In this document: positions 34,665 through 42,484 of the stretch, one piece after another
Layout: each line of letters begins with the position of its first letter
Position numbering within the stretch: position 1 is the stretch's first letter
NCBI GenBank assembly: GCA_024695285.1
Contig: JAILIM010000017.1
Span: 104,559-168,558 of the forward strand
DNA from: Bacteroidales bacterium
GTDB lineage: Bacteria; Bacteroidota; Bacteroidia; Bacteroidales; UBA932
Direction: 5' to 3'
DNA length: 64,000 bases
Position numbers and translations under genes: made by a program
Notes under the pieces: generated by a model
Told to the model about the DNA's origin: nothing
The model's database searches: none
The model's input: the letters and a program-made list of their open reading frames with translations, nothing else

Positions 34665-35261
34665 TCAGAATGTCCAGCCGATGTTAAGGCAGACTGGCCA
34701 GCGGATGTCGCTGTTAAAAGATGCGTCGGTGGAGACGGATAGCCGGAGATGGCTGAATAATTCCACCCCGAATCTGGGTGAGACGACCAGTGCGAACTTC
34801 GTATAGGCTTGTACGGGTGGAATAACCGAATAGTCAAACCCCGGTCTTTCAGGCGTGACTTGCTCCCGGGTCGTCCAGTTATTGACAATAAGGGCCGGAC
34901 CCATCCCGATTCCGATATAAGGGTTGACTTTCTTCCCGGGAAGGAAGTTGAAGTCTGCATTCGCCAGCAGGGATACGCAATGCTGGTTCCCGGTTGTCAA
35001 CAGACCGTCCATGAAGTCGTAGACACTGATCGGGCAGGCTTTATAATCGAGTTTCGCCCCGGCATCGAAGTGCTTTCCAATGACATAGCGCCATTCAAGA
35101 TATGCGTCAAATTTGCCTTTGAATTGAATGCCGTCATCAACGTACTCAAGGAAAAACGGAGCGTAGCCTATTCCCGCTTCGAATCTGTTTTGGGCTGAGA
35201 GCCTGCTGTCTGGCAATATGGCAAACATTGCCATTACTGTGATGATAATTGTATTTTTCAT
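34665..35261 (-). CDS. Small outer-membrane beta-barrel protein
   Basis: 198 residues with a signal peptide (MKNTIIITVMAMFAILPDSRLSAQ). The mature chain shows strand pairs typical of OmpA/OmpW-size barrels (RFEAGIGYAPFFLEY, FDAYLEWRYVIGKHFDAG, NPYIGIGMGPALIV, FALVVSPRFGVELF, VCLNIGWTF), and it ends in Phe, a common barrel-insertion signal. It lies 8 bp after the tethered-barrel gene and completes the sigma-factor operon. The cluster uses more A/T-ending codons than genes on either side. Confidence 0.72.
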   Translation of the reverse strand: MKNTIIITVMAMFAILPDSRLSAQNRFEAGIGYAPFFLEYVDDGIQFKGKFDAYLEWRYVIGKHFDAGAKLDYKACPISVYDFMDGLLTTGNQHCVSLLANADFNFLPGKKVNPYIGIGMGPALIVNNWTTREQVTPERPGFDYSVIPPVQAYTKFALVVSPRFGVELFSHLRLSVSTDASFNSDIRWPVCLNIGWTF

Positions 35262-35269
35262 AAGATTAA

Positions 35270-36421
35270 TTATTTGCCAAATGTAAAACGGATGCCGCTG
35301 GTGATTGAGAACTCAACAGGATAATCTGTGCGATATGTTTGAAGAGGGTTCGTGAAAGAAGGGTTCGTCCAACCAATCTCAGGCTCAAGATACAACCCGA
35401 GACTCTTTGTGATTTTCCATTGAAGACCGCCGGCTCCTAATAACGTGAATCCAAAGCCGTCCTTAGGAATGCTTGTCCCGTTGAGCGTGGCACCGAGACA
35501 GTATGATCCTTCTATGCCGCCACCCACATAGACATCAAGCCAGTTATTGGAGGCAAAAGTCCAGTCAAGCCGCAACGGTACGCCAAGGTAATGCGCTTTC
35601 TGCAGTTTCTTTCCTGACAGTGAATAATCAAAAACGGACGTATACAGTGAGTACTCCAGGCCGGTCGTAATGTTCAGTCTTTCTGATAAGGGGAATCTGG
35701 CAGAAATGCCGGTCTTAACAGGGATATTATGTTTAGTCGTCACGCAGACATCATGCGTCCTTATATAATCAAGTTCAAGAGAATAATCTCTTGTCGACAA
35801 AAGATCTCTGTTCGCCCATAGAGCAATCAGCAATCCGCTCCCGCCCACAATACTGGCAGCTGGACCGACTTTCATTCCAATCGGCCTTGGCTTTGTCATC
35901 TCAGGGACGAAAGGAGAGTTCACTTCGGGAATCGGTATGACTGTATCCTGTTGATTATCAGTATCCCCGACATTGGAATCAACCACCGGCTCATTTAATT
36001 CATCTGAATCTCCGGCTGCTGGTATTTGTGCCTCCGGTTCATTACCGTCAATCGCCGTATAATCTTTATTGTCGGGGTCTGGTTGTTTAATGTCCTTTTT
36101 TGCTGTTGACTGCGCAATGAGGATACTGGTTTGAACCGGCTCTGATACTTCGGCCGAATCAGCCGCTGTTGCAACAGGATTTGCAGGCTGTCCGATTATT
36201 TGGATTGCGTCACCCGGAACAGCCGGCTGCCGGAGGAACAGAAGAGCAACTACACCGGCAGCGACGGCAGCGGCAAACACCCATATCAGCGGGAGTCGCT
36301 TCCGCCCAGAGTCGCTAATGGCAGCACTCCTGCGGGCCTGGAAAGCAGCAAGGCTTCCTTCCGGGAGGGTGCTTTCGTACCCTTCCAGTTTATCCTTGAC
36401 TATGTCTTCCCACTTTTTCAT
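35270..36421 (-). CDS. Membrane-tethered protein with C-terminal barrel-like domain, putative anti-sigma partner
   Basis: 383 residues. The N-terminal 40 residues (MKKWEDIVKDKLEGYESTLP) are cytosolic-looking, with no signal peptide. One membrane helix follows (about 44-63, LPLIWVFAAAVAAGVVALLF). Then comes an acidic, Pro/Gln/Asp-rich linker (about 65-180), and from about 185 to the end an outer-membrane-type beta-barrel-like domain (MKVGPAASIVGGSGLLIAL, ITTGLEYSLYTSVFDYSLSG, FGFTLLGAGGLQWKITKSLG, FSITSGIRFTFGK). It overlaps the ECF sigma gene by 4 bp, the usual place for an anti-sigma factor. Similar sigma-barrel pairs occur in Bacteroidota. Anti-sigma activity is inferred from position only. 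Confidence 0.68.
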   Translation of the reverse strand: MKKWEDIVKDKLEGYESTLPEGSLAAFQARRSAAISDSGRKRLPLIWVFAAAVAAGVVALLFLRQPAVPGDAIQIIGQPANPVATAADSAEVSEPVQTSILIAQSTAKKDIKQPDPDNKDYTAIDGNEPEAQIPAAGDSDELNEPVVDSNVGDTDNQQDTVIPIPEVNSPFVPEMTKPRPIGMKVGPAASIVGGSGLLIALWANRDLLSTRDYSLELDYIRTHDVCVTTKHNIPVKTGISARFPLSERLNITTGLEYSLYTSVFDYSLSGKKLQKAHYLGVPLRLDWTFASNNWLDVYVGGGIEGSYCLGATLNGTSIPKDGFGFTLLGAGGLQWKITKSLGLYLEPEIGWTNPSFTNPLQTYRTDYPVEFSITSGIRFTFGK

Positions 36422-36978
36422 GCGCTTTGTTCCTTCAAATACTGTTGAATATTATCCTTCAGTTGTTTACGTGCCTTTGCCAAAACTCCGGCCGATCCCT
36501 TTTCGCTGATGCCCAGCATCTCTGCGATTTCCTTGTGTGAATACCCGTCGATGCAGTAGAGATTAAAGACAGTCCGTCTCATGTCCGGCAGCCTTGATAT
36601 CCACTCAAGTAGTTTTTCATGCGGTATTGACTCTATCTCCCCTTCCGTCGGATCCGGTATGTTGTCATGAGACATGAAGTCTATGTGAACCGTCCGCCAT
36701 TTATGGCGCTTAACCTGGTTGAGAGCCTTGTTTATGGCAATCCTGCTGATCCAGCCATACAATGATCCCATCCCGGAGTAATTAAATGTATGTATCTTTT
36801 CAAGAGCCTGAATGAGAACCTCCTGCATCAGGTCCATCGCTTCATCATCGTTTCCAGCGTATCGCCGGCAGAGTGTATACACCCTTGCTGCATATCTTTT
36901 ATACAGCTCCTCCTCAGCCATTCTGTCTCCACGGCAGCAATTCCTGGCCAGATCCTGCTCGTCAAGTTCCTTATACAC
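36418..36978 (-). CDS. ECF-type RNA polymerase sigma factor
   Basis: 186 residues, starting with GTG at 36978. Region 2 spans about 20-90, with DEAMDLMQEVLIQALEKIHTF and GSLYGWISRIAINKALNQVKR. Region 4 (about 125-180) has LPDMRRTVFNLYCIDGYSHK then EIAEMLGISEKGSAGVLAKARKQL. The layout is that of Bacteroidota ECF sigma factors paired with a membrane-bound partner. It heads a three-gene operon with the tethered barrel and the small barrel, driven by the TAACTTTG box at 37000-37007. The regulon is unknown. Confidence 0.9.
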   Translation of the reverse strand: MYKELDEQDLARNCCRGDRMAEEELYKRYAARVYTLCRRYAGNDDEAMDLMQEVLIQALEKIHTFNYSGMGSLYGWISRIAINKALNQVKRHKWRTVHIDFMSHDNIPDPTEGEIESIPHEKLLEWISRLPDMRRTVFNLYCIDGYSHKEIAEMLGISEKGSAGVLAKARKQLKDNIQQYLKEQSA

Positions 36979-36999
36979 TCACGGTTTCATTAGCACCTG

Positions 37000-37007
37000 C
37001 AAAGTTA
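37000..37007 (-). promoter_or_regulatory. -7 box of the sigma-factor operon
   Basis: The minus strand reads TAACTTTG, matching TAnnTTTG, 21 nt before the GTG at 36978. It is of the housekeeping type, so autoregulation by the ECF factor would need another promoter. Confidence 0.55.
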
Positions 37008-37084
37008 CGTATTTTTAGCTTCCTTATTAAAAACACACAACACCCCGAAATACGTCTTAGATTTTTGTAAAAAAGCACGTGGGT

Positions 37085-37146
37085 AAAAAAACAACCGTGC
37101 CCGCTCTGCTCCATGACGGGAGGGGCGGGCACGGTTTAAGGCTTTT
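37085..37146 (-). terminator. Rho-independent terminator of kbl
   Basis: On the minus strand, a 12-bp perfect stem (37135-37146 with 37093-37104) with a 30-nt loop is followed by G and a run of T (six A on the plus strand at 37085-37090), about 60 nt after the kbl stop. The rest of 37008-37205 shows no gene. Confidence 0.75.
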
Positions 37147-37205
37147 TCGTGCCTACACATCCCATGGGTTGGATGGGTGGGCACGGCCGGGATACGGGAA
37201 TTATA

Positions 37206-38396
37206 CTATTTAAGAACTCCTAAGTCTTTGCCGACCTTGATGAAGGCGGAGATGGCTTTGTCGAGCTGGGCGCGGGTGTGGGCGGCGGACAGTTGGACGC
37301 GGATGCGGGCCTGGCCTTTCGGGACCACCGGGTAGTAGAAACCGGTCACGAAGATACCTTCCTTCGCCATTGCGGCAGCGAATTTCTGGCTGAGCGGAGC
37401 ATCATAAAGCATCACGGCGCAGATGGCGCTCTGCGTGGGTTTGATGTCGAAGCCGGCTGCAATCATCTTGTCGCGGAAATATGCCACGTTCTCCTGCTGG
37501 CGGTCGTGGAGTTCGTCGCTCTCGTCCAGCAGCTTGAAGAGCTCGATTCCTGCGGCGCAGATCATCGGCGGCAGGGAGTTGGAGAACAGGTATGGGCGGC
37601 TGCGCTGGCGCAGCATGTCGATGATTTCCTGCCGGCCGGTGGTGAAGCCGCCGACTGCGCCGCCGAAACTCTTGCCGAGGGTGCCGGTGTGGATGTCGAT
37701 ACGGCCGTAGAGGTCGAAGAGCTCAGCGACTCCCCTGCCTCTCTTGCCCACGACGCCTGCGCTGTGGCTTTCATCCACCATCACGAGGGCGTCATACTTC
37801 TCGGCGAGCTCGCATATCTTGTCCATCGGGGCCACGTTGCCGTCCATTGAGAAGACGCCGTCGGTCACGATGATGCGGAAACGCTGGGCCTGGGCTTCCT
37901 GCAGGCAGCGCTCCAGGTCGGCCATGTCGGCGTTGGCGTAGCGGTAGCGCACGGCTTTGCAGAGGCGCACTCCGTCGATGATGGAGGCGTGGTTCAGTGC
38001 ATCGGAAATGATGGCGTCTTCTGCGGTCAGAAGGGGCTCGAAGACTCCGCCGTTGGCATCGAAGCAGGCGGCGTAAAGTATCGTGTCGTCGGTGTGGAAA
38101 TATGCAGAGATGGCTTTCTCAAGCTCGGTGTGCAGGTCCTGGCGGCCGCAGATGAAGCGGACGGAAGACATGCCGAAGCCGCGTTCGTCCATGGCCTTTT
38201 TCGCCGCGGCGATAAGGCGCGGATTGTCCGAAAGGCCGAGATAGTTGTTGGCGCAGAAATTCAGGGCCTTGCTGCCGTCGGCAAGGGTGATTTCAGCTCC
38301 CTGCGGGGAGCAGATGGTGCGTTCGCGTTTGTAGAGACCGGCTTCGTCGATGGATTTCAGCTCCTGCTGAAGATAGGATTTAAATGCTCCGTACAT
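37206..38396 (-). CDS. kbl: Glycine C-acetyltransferase (2-amino-3-ketobutyrate CoA ligase)
   Basis: 396 residues from the ATG at 38396. PLP enzyme of the alpha-oxoamine synthase family that splits 2-amino-3-ketobutyrate into glycine and acetyl-CoA. Motifs: LNFCANNYLGLSDNPRLI, GMSSVRFICGRQDLHTELE, DALNHASIIDGVRLCKA, ALVMVDESHSAGVVGKRGRG and the PLP-Lys in HTGTLGKSFGGAVGG. The frame extends upstream to 38447, but a TAATTTTG box (minus, 38423-38430) lies inside that stretch and MYGAFKSYLQQEL matches the usual family start. Divergent from tdh, the enzyme of the preceding step. Confidence 0.95.
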   Translation of the reverse strand: MYGAFKSYLQQELKSIDEAGLYKRERTICSPQGAEITLADGSKALNFCANNYLGLSDNPRLIAAAKKAMDERGFGMSSVRFICGRQDLHTELEKAISAYFHTDDTILYAACFDANGGVFEPLLTAEDAIISDALNHASIIDGVRLCKAVRYRYANADMADLERCLQEAQAQRFRIIVTDGVFSMDGNVAPMDKICELAEKYDALVMVDESHSAGVVGKRGRGVAELFDLYGRIDIHTGTLGKSFGGAVGGFTTGRQEIIDMLRQRSRPYLFSNSLPPMICAAGIELFKLLDESDELHDRQQENVAYFRDKMIAAGFDIKPTQSAICAVMLYDAPLSQKFAAAMAKEGIFVTGFYYPVVPKGQARIRVQLSAAHTRAQLDKAISAFIKVGKDLGVLK

Positions 38397-38422
38397 ATTA
38401 TTAGTCTTATGTGATATTCGCA

Positions 38423-38439
38423 CAAAATTACTAAATTTG
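38423..38439. promoter_or_regulatory. Abutting divergent promoters of kbl and tdh
   Basis: The minus strand reads TAATTTTG (38423-38430) and the plus strand TAAATTTG (38432-38439), one base apart. Both fit TAnnTTTG. The arrangement would let one regulator control both halves of threonine breakdown, but no operator is recognised. Confidence 0.65.
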
Positions 38440-38460
38440 CAGGACAATTAATAGCACGTT

Positions 38461-39426
38461 ATGAAAAATGTTCTCATAATTGGTTCCACTGGCCAGATTG
38501 GCTCGGAACTGACGATGAAGCTCCGCAAGACCTACCGCCACGGCCGTATCGTCGCGGGTTACATACCCGGATCGGAGCCCACAGGCGACCTGCTCGAAAG
38601 CGGTCCCGCAGAAAAGGCCAACGTCTGTGACGGCAAACAGATAGCCGATATAGTCGACAAATACGACATAGACACGATTTACAATCTCGCCGCCCTCCTT
38701 TCGGCAACGGCAGAGCGCCTGCCCCTCAAGGCCTGGGACATCCAGATGAACGGCCTTATCAATGTGCTGGAAGTGGCCCGCGAGAAGCACTGCGCCGTGT
38801 TCACCCCTTCGTCCATCGGCTCATTCGGCCCCGACACCCCTCGCGACAACACCCCCCAGGACACCATACAGCGCCCCACCTCCATGTACGGAGTCACGAA
38901 AGTGGCCACCGAACTGCTGAGCGACTATTATTTCCATAAATACGGCGTCGATACCCGTTCCGTCCGCTTCCCCGGCCTTATTTCCTACAAGACCCTTCCC
39001 GGGGGCGGCACCACCGACTACGCCGTGGAAATCTACTATGCTGCCGTCAAGGGCGAAGAATTCGTCTGCCCCCTTGCCCACGGCACATATATGGATATGA
39101 TGTACATGCCGGATGCTATCAAGGCGGCAATCAACCTGATGGAGGCCGACCCGAGGTATCTCGTGCACCGCAACTCATTCAACATTGCCTCGATGAGCTT
39201 CGATCCGGAGGAGGTATATGATGCCATCCGCAAGCATATAACGACTTTCAAGATGCGTTATGAGGTCGATCCGGTGCGCCAGGCCATCGCGGATTCCTGG
39301 CCGAACAAGATGGACGATGTCTGCGCCCGCAAGGAATGGGGCTGGTCCCCCTCCTACAACCTTGAGACCATGACCAAGGATATGCTCAAGCACCTTCGCG
39401 AAAAGCTCCTCGGCGACCAGCAATAA
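38461..39426 (+). CDS. tdh: L-threonine 3-dehydrogenase, SDR type
   Basis: 321 residues. NAD-dependent extended-SDR enzyme oxidising L-threonine to 2-amino-3-ketobutyrate, as in Flavobacterium/Cytophaga, unlike the zinc-dependent E. coli Tdh. Seen are the Rossmann loop IIGSTGQIGSEL, Ser and Tyr of the catalytic triad in FTPSSIGSFGP and TSMYGVTKVATE, and the family-specific FPGLISYKTLPGGGTTDYAV. Kbl, encoded divergently, takes the product. Ends just before a hairpin shared with the convergent hpf gene. Confidence 0.93.
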   Translation: MKNVLIIGSTGQIGSELTMKLRKTYRHGRIVAGYIPGSEPTGDLLESGPAEKANVCDGKQIADIVDKYDIDTIYNLAALLSATAERLPLKAWDIQMNGLINVLEVAREKHCAVFTPSSIGSFGPDTPRDNTPQDTIQRPTSMYGVTKVATELLSDYYFHKYGVDTRSVRFPGLISYKTLPGGGTTDYAVEIYYAAVKGEEFVCPLAHGTYMDMMYMPDAIKAAINLMEADPRYLVHRNSFNIASMSFDPEEVYDAIRKHITTFKMRYEVDPVRQAIADSWPNKMDDVCARKEWGWSPSYNLETMTKDMLKHLREKLLGDQQ

Positions 39427-39430
39427 AAGA

Positions 39431-39450
39431 GGCGGCCCGTACGGACCGCC
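39431..39450. terminator. Hairpin between convergent tdh and hpf
   Basis: GGCGG (39431-39435) pairs with CCGCC (39446-39450); one mismatch, then CCGT/ACGG continues the stem to the centre. A-rich before and TTAAAT after; the T-run is weak. A bidirectional terminator is likely from its position. Confidence 0.5.
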
Positions 39451-39471
39451 TTAAATAATGCCTTGGAGGCT

Positions 39472-39765
39472 CTATTTGTCGAATACCCTCTCCTTGACCC
39501 GGGTCAGCTTCTCCTTCATGGCGTCAACGGCGCCGGTGACGGCGTTTTCGAATGTGTCTGCGACCTTTTCAATGATGAGATCGTCTCCGGGAAGATGGAT
39601 GTGAAGCTTGGCCTTCTTGCCTTCCTTGACATCCTCAAGGGAAACTTCTGTCTCAGGGGCCACTCCGGGAAGGAAGAACTTCTCCAGGCGGGCCACTTTC
39701 TTCTCGACGAAAGCGGTGAGCTTGTCACCGGCGTCGAACTTGAGGGCTTTGAGTTTAATCTCCAT
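39472..39765 (-). CDS. hpf: Ribosome hibernation-promoting factor (HPF/RaiA, short form)
   Basis: 97 residues with the beta-alpha-beta-beta-beta-alpha pattern of the RaiA/HPF family: MEIKLKALKFDAGDKLTAFV, EKKVARLEKFF, KAKLHIHLPGDDLIIEKVAD, FENAVTGAVDAMKEKLTRVK. It binds the 30S decoding region in stationary phase. The short form lacks the long-HPF dimerisation tail. It starts 11 bp inside the upstream xerC gene. Confidence 0.88.
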   Translation of the reverse strand: MEIKLKALKFDAGDKLTAFVEKKVARLEKFFLPGVAPETEVSLEDVKEGKKAKLHIHLPGDDLIIEKVADTFENAVTGAVDAMKEKLTRVKERVFDK

Positions 39766-40675
39766 TTTTACCTCCGTTTTTTGCCCTTGGATGGGCGTTA
39801 GTATAAACCTTCTGCAGACGTTCGACGGTGTTGTGCGTGTAGACCTGGGTCGCTGCCAGCGAGGAATGCCCGAGCAATTCCTTTATGGAATTGAGGTCGG
39901 CGCCGTCCTGGAGGAGTTCGGTGGCGAGGGTGTGGCGGAGCACGTGCGGGGAGCGGCGGACGGTTATGTCCGGTACTGCCGCGAGCTCTTTTTTAACCAC
40001 CCTGTCCACGAACACGGGATACAAGCGGGCGCCCTTGGGCGTGCGGAGGAGCGGGGCCTCCGGGTCAGAAGCATCATCCGTCAAAGAACTGACTGCATTC
40101 AAATATAAGGAAATTTCCTGACAAAGCGAAGGAATCAGAGGAATTTCTCTCATTTTATCTCCTTTGCCTTTTACGCGCAGCACCTGCCTCGATAAATCCA
40201 CGCTGCCCACATTGAGCCCGATAAGCTCGGACCGGCGCAGGCCACAGGAGGCCAGAAGGCTTATAATCAGCCTGCTGAGCTTTTGCTCCGGCGTGCCGAA
40301 TTCCGGGTCGCCCTTGGTGCCCTCGAAATACTCCTTCATCGACTTGTCTTTATAGAACAACGGAAGGCGCTTCTCCTGCTTCGGACGGCGTACAAGATGC
40401 ACGGGATTGCTCTGCAGCACGCCCTGCTTCATCAGGAAACGGCAGAATCCGGAAAGCACGCTGAGATGCTGGGAGACGGTGGCCGGGGAAAGCTTGCGGC
40501 TGTCGAACAGCCAGACTTCGTAGGTCCGCACTCCGTTCACGGTCAGGGTGTGCGCGAAATCGTCGTCGCCCTGACAGAACTCCACATAAGTGTCCAGCAC
40601 CTCCGAATAAATCTCACAGGTTCGTTCGGAATAGCGGCGTATGTCACGCAGGTATGAGATATATTTATTTCTCAT
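39755..40675 (-). CDS. xerC: Tyrosine recombinase XerC/XerD
   Basis: 306 residues. Core-binding domain 1-90, catalytic domain about 110-300 with the tyrosine-recombinase residues: Arg in SCGLRRSELIGL, Lys in VKGKGDKMREIPL, His-x-x-Arg in SPHVLRHTLATELL, His in LLGHSSLAATQVY and the nucleophile Tyr in TQVYTHN. Length and lack of an arm-binding domain fit the chromosome dimer resolution enzyme rather than a mobile-element integrase. A xerC-hpf neighbourhood is common in Bacteroidota, as I recall. XerC versus XerD cannot be settled by eye. Overlaps cca and hpf by 11 bp each. Confidence 0.88.
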   Translation of the reverse strand: MRNKYISYLRDIRRYSERTCEIYSEVLDTYVEFCQGDDDFAHTLTVNGVRTYEVWLFDSRKLSPATVSQHLSVLSGFCRFLMKQGVLQSNPVHLVRRPKQEKRLPLFYKDKSMKEYFEGTKGDPEFGTPEQKLSRLIISLLASCGLRRSELIGLNVGSVDLSRQVLRVKGKGDKMREIPLIPSLCQEISLYLNAVSSLTDDASDPEAPLLRTPKGARLYPVFVDRVVKKELAAVPDITVRRSPHVLRHTLATELLQDGADLNSIKELLGHSSLAATQVYTHNTVERLQKVYTNAHPRAKNGGKNGD

Positions 40676-42077
40676 GCAGGCCGAACTGGGGGGCTATCTT
40701 GCGCATGTAGGCGTCCGCTTCCTCAAAATTGTTGCCGATCACCCCGTCCAGGATAGCCTCCTTGACGGCTTCCTTCAGGTGGCCGATCTCATGGCACGGC
40801 GGGATGCCGTAAACCTGCATCACATATTCTCCCGTAATGGGGTTCTTGAAGTTACGGATACGGTCTTTCTCTTCCACCACAGCCATCTTCTGCTTCACCA
40901 GCTCGAAGTTGGACTTGATGCGCGCCACCTTCACGGGATTCTTGGACGTTATGTCTGCGTTACAGAGTATCATCAGTCCTTCTATCTCGTCGCCGGCGTC
41001 GAAAAGCAGGCGGCGCACTGCGCTGTCGGTCACCTCGTCATCGACGAGGGAAATGGGGCGCAGGTGCAGCCAGACAAGCTTCTTGACGTACTTCATGGTG
41101 TCGAGCGGAAGGCGCAGGCGTTCGAAGATGCCGGGTATCATCTTGCTTCCGACGATATCGTGGCCGTGGAACGACCAGCCCACCGGCGGTTCGTAGCGCT
41201 TGGTGGCGGGTTTGCCGATGTCGTGGAAGAGCGCCGCCCATCTCAGGGGCAGGCTGTCCGACACGGCTGCAACGTTGTCCAGCACTGCAAGCGTGTGCTC
41301 GAAATTGTCTTTGTGTCCCCTGCCGTCCACGGTCTCGACGCCCTTCAGCGCGCTGATTTCCGGAATGATATGGGACAGCAGCCCGGCCTCGTCCATAAGC
41401 CTGAAAGCCACGGACGGCCTTGGGGTGGACATCATCTTGGTCAGTTCCTCAGTCACCCGTTCGATTGACAGGATGGAAAGGCGGTCGGCCATACGGCGCA
41501 TCGATTCCATTGACTCCGGCACAATCTCGAACTTCAGTTCCGGCGTGCTGAGCTTGGCTGCGAAGCGCACGGCGCGCAGCATCCTCAGGGGATCGTCGGA
41601 ATAAGTGGTGTCAGGGTCGAGGGGCGTGCGTATTATGCCTGCAGCAAGGTCTCGGACACCGCCGAAAGGATCCACCAGGGCGCCGTAGTCATCGGCCTGC
41701 AGGCTGAGTGCCAGCGCATTTATGGTGAAATCCCGGCGCAGCTGGTCGTCCTCCAGGGTACCGTTCTCCACGATGGGCTTGCGGGACTCCCTGCGGTAGG
41801 ACTCCTTTCGGGCGCCGACGAACTCGATTTCGTCGCCGTGGTAGCGGAGCATGGCAGTACCGAAGCTGGGGAAGTAGGACACATTGTGACCTGTCTTCTC
41901 CCCCACCGCTCGGGCGAAGTCGATTCCGCTCCCCTCCACTACTATGTCTATGTCGGTGCAGGGGCGGCCGAGCAGGCAGTCGCGCACGTATCCTCCGATC
42001 ACGAAGGCTCGGACGCCGCGCTCTGCAGCGGTCTCGCTGACCAGCCTGAAAACCGGCCGGTCGAGGTATTGGGACAT
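40665..42077 (-). CDS. cca: CCA tRNA nucleotidyltransferase with HD domain
   Basis: 470 residues from the ATG at 42077 (stop-start TAATG overlap with the upstream gene); an ATG at 42089 is also possible. Nucleotidyltransferase motifs: FVIGGYVRDCLLGRPCTDID (metal Asp pair), LRRDFTINALAL and DDPLRMLRAVRFAA. The HD domain follows with RWAALFHDIGKPATK and GHDIVGSKM. It adds CCA to tRNA 3' ends, which fits the CCA-less tRNA-Asp and tmRNA genes in this window. Confidence 0.93.
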   Translation of the reverse strand: MSQYLDRPVFRLVSETAAERGVRAFVIGGYVRDCLLGRPCTDIDIVVEGSGIDFARAVGEKTGHNVSYFPSFGTAMLRYHGDEIEFVGARKESYRRESRKPIVENGTLEDDQLRRDFTINALALSLQADDYGALVDPFGGVRDLAAGIIRTPLDPDTTYSDDPLRMLRAVRFAAKLSTPELKFEIVPESMESMRRMADRLSILSIERVTEELTKMMSTPRPSVAFRLMDEAGLLSHIIPEISALKGVETVDGRGHKDNFEHTLAVLDNVAAVSDSLPLRWAALFHDIGKPATKRYEPPVGWSFHGHDIVGSKMIPGIFERLRLPLDTMKYVKKLVWLHLRPISLVDDEVTDSAVRRLLFDAGDEIEGLMILCNADITSKNPVKVARIKSNFELVKQKMAVVEEKDRIRNFKNPITGEYVMQVYGIPPCHEIGHLKEAVKEAILDGVIGNNFEEADAYMRKIAPQFGLHEK

Positions 42078-42484
42078 TATCGTTGGCATGTCATAGTTTC
42101 GTAATCAGGTATCTGCGCACAAGGCTCGAACGTATCGCCCGAACGCTGGAAAACGAAGGTCTTGTGGCCGTTGGTCAGTATGATCCAGCGGACGCTCAGG
42201 ACCATGTCGTAGCGCAGGGCCTGCCTCGCCGTCTCGCCGGTGAGCTCTACGTCCGGCCGCTTGCATTCGACCACGGCAAGGGGGCTTCCGGAGCGGTCAT
42301 AGACAAGAATGTCAGCCCTGTAGGGTTTCTTCCCGAACTTCATTCCCACTTCGCTCATCATCAGGTGCACCGGCACTCCGAAGTCTTCGCGCAGGCACAC
42401 AATGAACCACTGGCGCACCCTCTCCTCGGGGGTGGCGGCCACTTCCTTGCGGCGCAGCGGGTCGTAAAGCGTGTCAGTTGACAT
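42077..42484 (-). CDS. Stand-alone HsdR_N-like (type I restriction R N-terminal) protein
   Basis: 135 residues. The PD-(D/E)xK nuclease core is visible: KFGKKPYRADILVYD supplies the Asp, and LAVVECKRPDVEL the E-x-K. This matches the N-terminal domain of type I restriction HsdR subunits, but no helicase part, HsdM or HsdS is nearby. Short proteins of this type are widespread single-copy genes in Bacteroidota, so it is probably not a restriction system. It overlaps the 3' end of the large phosphoesterase gene by 11 bp. Confidence 0.78.
   Translation of the reverse strand: MSTDTLYDPLRRKEVAATPEERVRQWFIVCLREDFGVPVHLMMSEVGMKFGKKPYRADILVYDRSGSPLAVVECKRPDVELTGETARQALRYDMVLSVRWIILTNGHKTFVFQRSGDTFEPCAQIPDYETMTCQR

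Noticed and set aside
37070..37090. CACGTG core as a possible parS site (also at other CACGTG positions)
   Set aside because: None of the CACGTG occurrences is flanked by the TGTTT/AAACA palindrome expected for parS, so no parS site is claimed.
42077..42484. Type I restriction system
   Set aside because: Only an HsdR N-terminal-like domain is present; no helicase, HsdM or HsdS gene is nearby.
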